NCBI GenBank assembly: GCA_040954595.2
Contig: CM082594.2
Span: 1,674,001-1,738,000, forward strand
Direction of reading: 5' to 3'
From: Balanoglossus misakiensis
Lineage: Eukaryota; Hemichordata
Length of the DNA: 64,000 bases
Position 1 is the stretch's first letter. Every line of letters starts with the position of its first letter. Positions 60,170 through 64,000 of the stretch are shown piece after piece. Under the pieces are notes generated by a model, which worked only from the letters and a program-made list of their open reading frames with translations, did no database searches and was not told where the DNA came from. The translations under genes and the position numbers were made by a program.

Positions 60170-62227
60170 GGCTGGGCAAATTCAAAATTATGTTTGACGT
60201 CAGCGCGCGCCTAGGTTTACGAGAAATTTCGCAAATACAAACAAATATGCAAATGAGGTCAAACGGGGTCATTGATGTCATATGTCTGTTCGTCTCACTG
60301 TTTCCTCGTATCGACCGTGGTTGTTGCGTGACGAGAACGTGTCGTCTGTAGGTTTCAAAGTCGCCTGTGGGTAAAATTGGAGAAAGATGGCAAAAGATGT
60401 GCAGAAAACAAGAGTACGCGAAATTATAAGTTGCAGAGTTACACAGAACAAGAAGGTGGCAATGGATTGGTATGCCTTCGAAGTCAGTCCAAATGACAGC
60501 TTCGCTGCGCTGTACAAAGGGCTAGTTCTCCTTAGTCAGACTAAACACGATCGGTTCAAAACAAAAATTGCAAAAGATGGCAGAACGTCTTGTTACCTGT
60601 TACAGTCGGAAAAATGTGGTGAAGGTGAGAAGATAGAGGTGTGTCCACGATTGTCTATCGCAAAAACGTGTGATCGGTTCCACAAGTATTACATTCTTTT
60701 TTATGTAAAATCAAAGGGAGACGAAAATACCAACGCTGACGTAGTGCAAACTCAGAACGATGTCTATAGACCAGTCAGAATTATGGAGGTACCTCCATGG
60801 TCAGAATGAAAGGTGATTTCAAGGCTGTCCATGTGATCCAAGGTTAGTAAAACATTATTTTATTTACAATTTTGTTGTATGTCAGTGAATAAATGTTGTG
60901 TATGACCATACTGCAGCCCAGAACAAGTTGCCAGAGCCAATTTGTTGCATTCCACATATAGACTGAAAACAAATTTGCTAAAATAAATTTTGTTTGAGTA
61001 GAATTACAAACTCTGATTTTTGTGTTATTTAGTAGCACAGAACTTGGCACTATTCTGTTATAACTCTAAAGCTTTGCCTTCTGTAGTGCTGGCCTAAGTA
61101 AGTACAGTTTATGCTGTAGTACCTGTACAGGTCATGTAAACCTCCATTTAATTTGTACTTTTTTCTTTGCAATAGATCCTGTTCCGGATGAAAGAGGGGA
61201 CCACTTTGAAAGGTTTACAGAAGTCTAAGGCAGACCAACACGTGAAATTAATTGCCCCAGCAGAAAGGGACTGGTACTTGATGCAGAAAACATCAACTTC
61301 AGGCTGAGTGGTGAAAAGTTGGAGCTGTGGACTGGTGCCCTGCATAGATTGCGAAAAGCCCGGGTATGGTAAAGCATTGTACACAGTACTATATTGGACA
61401 TTTTAATATCCATTGTAAATTGGATATATCTTTCTCATTTGTCAATTAACCACACTGCAAGCCATACAATGTAGTAAATACTGTGTATTGTGAAAAAAGT
61501 GAAGAGAAAGGGACTGAACCTCGTACACTGAGACATGAACAGTGTCTTGTTATGTGTTTTCTATGTATATGTACATGTATATAAAAAAATAATACAACTA
61601 AGACTTCTCTGTTTTTTATTTCTCTTTGATAGGCGTATTTATCTGCAAAGAGGCTTGATTCACAGCAAAAAAAAAAACAGCAACTTCAGGTATTCCTAGA
61701 TGATGGTCTTTATACCTGTGGCGGGGTACTTGTACAACCAAGTCATCCTCTCTATGGAACGTGTGTTGTGAGCCAGAATCAGAGTTAAATTTGTTAAATT
61801 TTCAACTGTTAAATTTTCAACAGTTCCACTTCGCCAGAAAATGTTGTGTTTTGACTGTTGTCATGAGCAAGTTGTACAGAACAGATGGACTTCATCAAAT
61901 GGAAATTGTGACTGTCAAAGTGTTTGGCTGAAACTTTTTTCAATAAAATTGTTCAACTGATATATGCGTATGTGCATTAATATTGAATTTACTGTTTACT
62001 CAGTATCTTTGAACGTGACACTGTAAACGTCTGTGGAATAATTTAGATGTAAAATATGTTTAAAGTTTAAGGACAAGGTTTTCTACAATGGATATTTGCT
62101 TTCAATTTCTCATAATATCTCATTTGCATATTTTGGAATATATAATTAGTTTGTTTTGTAAACCGCCCCCCTCATAGGTTTTGGGGTCTTGGGGTGACGT
62201 CAAACATAGTTTTGAATTTGTGCAGCC
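60170..62227. mobile_element. Harbinger-like element, 2058 bp, TTA target duplication
   Basis: TTA at 60167-60169 and 62228-62230. Inverted ends of ~33 bp start GGCTG(G/C)(G/A)CAAATTCAAAA and contain 'atgtttgacgtca'. Removing it restores RT continuity. No DDE transposase or Myb-type protein is visible, so it depends on a partner in trans. It carries its own open frame (60387-60809) and exon-like segments. Confidence 0.85.
60387..60809 (+). CDS. Unknown 140-residue protein inside Harbinger-like element
   Basis: The ATG at 60387 (MAKDVQKTRV...) has a good A at -3 (aagATGG). The protein is basic and soluble, with no signal or membrane segment; sequences such as MDWYAFEVSPNDSFAALYKG and CDRFHKYYILFYVKSKGDE look like a folded domain, but I recognise no family. 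Downstream are exon-like stretches after AG acceptors (from ~61176, with an in-frame TAA early; donor at ~61368 'cgg|gtatgg'; next acceptor near 61632). Codon use looks coding. It could be cargo captured from a host gene or the element's own accessory protein. Confidence 0.45.
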   Translation: MAKDVQKTRVREIISCRVTQNKKVAMDWYAFEVSPNDSFAALYKGLVLLSQTKHDRFKTKIAKDGRTSCYLLQSEKCGEGEKIEVCPRLSIAKTCDRFHKYYILFYVKSKGDENTNADVVQTQNDVYRPVRIMEVPPWSE

Positions 62228-62230
62228 TTA

Positions 62231-63080
62231 TCCGGGAATCGTCGAGTCCATTTGCATCGCCAGTAGTCCTAGTTCGAAAGAAGGATGGCAAACTGCGACT
62301 TTGTGTGGACTATCGCTCATTGAATGCAAAAACTCACAAAGATGCGTATCCATTACCCAGAATTGATGAGGCATTGGATGTGTTAAATGGAGCCAAGTAC
62401 TTCTGTAGCCTAGATCTTGCGCATGGCTATCATCAGATTCCTGTGTACGAGGAACATGTTGAGAAGACTGCCTTCAGGACAGGAACTGGTGGACTTTATG
62501 AATTTGTGAGAATGCCTTTCGGGTTATGTAATGCACCCGCGACCTTTATGAGATTAATGGACAAGGCGTTTGGAGACCTTAATTTCCAGATTCTGCTCGT
62601 CTACCTGGACGATATCTTGGTGTTTGGTTCCACTTTTGAGGAGGCCCTAACCAGACTTGATACAGTTCTTTCTCGTCTCAGCAACCTGAACCTCAAGGTC
62701 AAGCCTGAGATGTGTCAACTGTTTCGTACCAAGGTTCACTACCTTGGGCATGTGGTTACCAGTGAAGGGACATTACCAGATCCTGGAAAAGTTCGTGCTG
62801 TAGCAGATTGGCCCCGACCAGAGACAGAAAATGAACTTCGTCGATTTCTTGGTCTCTCCAGCTATTACAGGAGGTTTGTCAAAGGCTATGCAAGTATTGC
62901 GGCACCACTACACGACCTGTTAAAGACGTCTGAAGTTGAAGAAAAGACGAAGGAAGTTAGAAAGAGAAGAAAGTCAGACAAGCTTTCCAGGAATATTAAA
63001 GACGTCTGGGACCATTCCTGTGAAGAAGCATTCAACACTCTCAAACAGATGTTGACTTCCGCACCTATACTTGCCCTTAT
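62231..63080 (+). pseudogene. Ty3/Gypsy reverse transcriptase, main part
   Basis: Fingers/palm motifs in order: SPFASPVVLVRKKDGKLR, CVDYRSLNAKT, PLPRIDEALDVL, LDLAHGYHQIPV, FVRMPFGLCNAPATF, active site YLDDILVF (YLDD codons 62602-62613), HYLGHVVTSEG, then the connection region with RRFLGLSSYYRRFV. An insertion-like basic stretch (KEVRKRRKSDKLSR) precedes EEAFNTLKQMLTSAPIL. Homology stops at about 63078, just where RNase H should begin, and a stop follows. RNase H, integrase and the 3' LTR are absent from the window. The gene is split by the element at 60170-62227. Confidence 0.9.
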
Positions 63081-64000
63081 GAAAATATAGGCCTTGTCGC
63101 GATATATTGCAGCAGCTCTACAGCAGGTTTGCTGCAGCTCTACAGCAGGTAGACGCAGCAGAGCCGTTTTTTCGCATGCAAATTAGGTGATTCTGCAGAG
63201 CTGCCGCAGAGACTGCCGCATCCTTGCCGCAGCCAGTTGCACTGATGCTGAAAAATGCATACAGACATTTATGTATGCATGGCATACACATACATGTACG
63301 CACTTGATTAATATATAATTATAAGAGATCATATTTTACATCACTATCATGGAGTATTTCACATAGAACAGCAAAATTTAGTTCAGGACAAAAACAGCCG
63401 TAATGCAGAAACAAAAATTTCTAAGGGGTCAAAGTTGTAATCATTTTATGTAAAGTTATGGAATACTAACAACATGGCGGCATAACAGTGTGATTCAATC
63501 GTATTTATTGAAGTCAGGGGGGAAAAACGGAAGTTTTTACGAGTTTTTGGCTGTGTTAACTGAACACGGACACATTTAATTTATTGAAGAAGGGCTTACA
63601 AATGAACAAGATGTTTCTTTTTCTCGCTTGCTTGGATAACACGGACGCAAAGTACAGTAAGCATGCAGTGTACAGGAAACAGTTTGGTATGCATACCATC
63701 TTTTTGAGACAGACTGTCGAGCCTTTTATTTTATCAACAGTTGATTTTAGCATTGATAGCAATAGATTTTCATGGTGGCCGGCAACAGATGCTGCCAGAC
63801 GCTGATCTGTTCTGATCGTCGGACAGGGCCATCCAACACCAATCGGCAAAATCAACCAAACCCAGCCCTGCCCGTAAATGCCTGAATAAGTTCAGCCATA
63901 AAAATATCTCAACATCGATCATCAACATCACTACGTTACTCAAATAACAAGTTACGAATAAATCCAGTAAAAAATGTGTCAAACAATCAATGTATAAAAA
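63081..64000. other. Unassigned DNA right of RT breakpoint
   Basis: 63105-63240 is rich in CAGCAG, 'agctctacagcagg' and inverted GCCGCAG words, perhaps the end of a further inserted element. The remaining 750 bp show no motif. Frames up to 99 codons on the minus strand are not recognised. Confidence 0.4.

Overview
The window is nuclear DNA of a multicellular animal, most likely a marine invertebrate. Evidence for this: a metazoan-type 5S rRNA gene array, spliceosomal GT-AG introns, and a dense layering of eukaryotic transposons (Crypton, IS3EU-like, Mutator-like, Harbinger-like, Ty3/Gypsy). I cannot name the species from sequence alone. No host single-copy protein gene is securely identified; nearly everything recognisable is ribosomal repeat or mobile DNA.

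Layout. (1) 1-13680: tandem 5S rDNA with units of about 1.31 kb. The first 1.5 kb runs on the plus strand and the rest on the minus strand, so the left end is a roughly 3-kb palindrome. There are eight full-length or near full-length 5S copies (one cut by the window edge) and four copies lacking most of the gene. (2) 13681-42943: two copies of an 8.36-kb tandem unit plus the first ~207 bp of a third. Each unit carries a two-frame Crypton-type tyrosine recombinase gene, three small host-like exons, a long hairpin and several microsatellites. Unit 1 is split by a 12.27-kb insertion (14498-26770) flanked by a 9-bp target duplication; unit 2 keeps the empty site. (3) Inside that insertion sit a 9.3-kb IS3EU-like DNA transposon (15064-24385, ~0.5-kb terminal inverted repeats) and a 1.8-kb element (24686-26499). 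The IS3EU-like element encodes a DDE transposase on the minus strand. On the plus strand it has a spliced gene joining a TDP-43 N-terminal-like domain to a HECT ubiquitin-ligase domain. The transposase is itself broken by a 1500-bp Mutator-like insertion.

(4) 42944-52503: mostly non-coding, with three local tandem-repeat arrays, a Harbinger-like MITE and a dispersed relative of the 5S spacer. (5) 52504-54819: a second, intron-containing IS3EU-like transposase gene with two nonsense codons, next to a ~21-bp satellite (54909-55269). (6) 55270-63080: a Ty3/Gypsy retrotransposon with a tRNA-Ser-type primer binding site, gag, protease and reverse transcriptase. It is interrupted by a 1.2-kb element in gag and a 2.06-kb Harbinger-like element in RT, and is cut off before RNase H. 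(7) The last 0.9 kb holds nothing I can identify apart from a short CAG-rich repeat.

The nesting gives a relative history: 5S array and 8.36-kb duplication, then the 9-bp-TSD insertion into unit 1, then IS3EU and the 1.8-kb element into that, then the Mutator-like element into the IS3EU transposase. The most unusual content is the IS3EU-like transposon with a TDP-43-NTD/HECT cargo gene.
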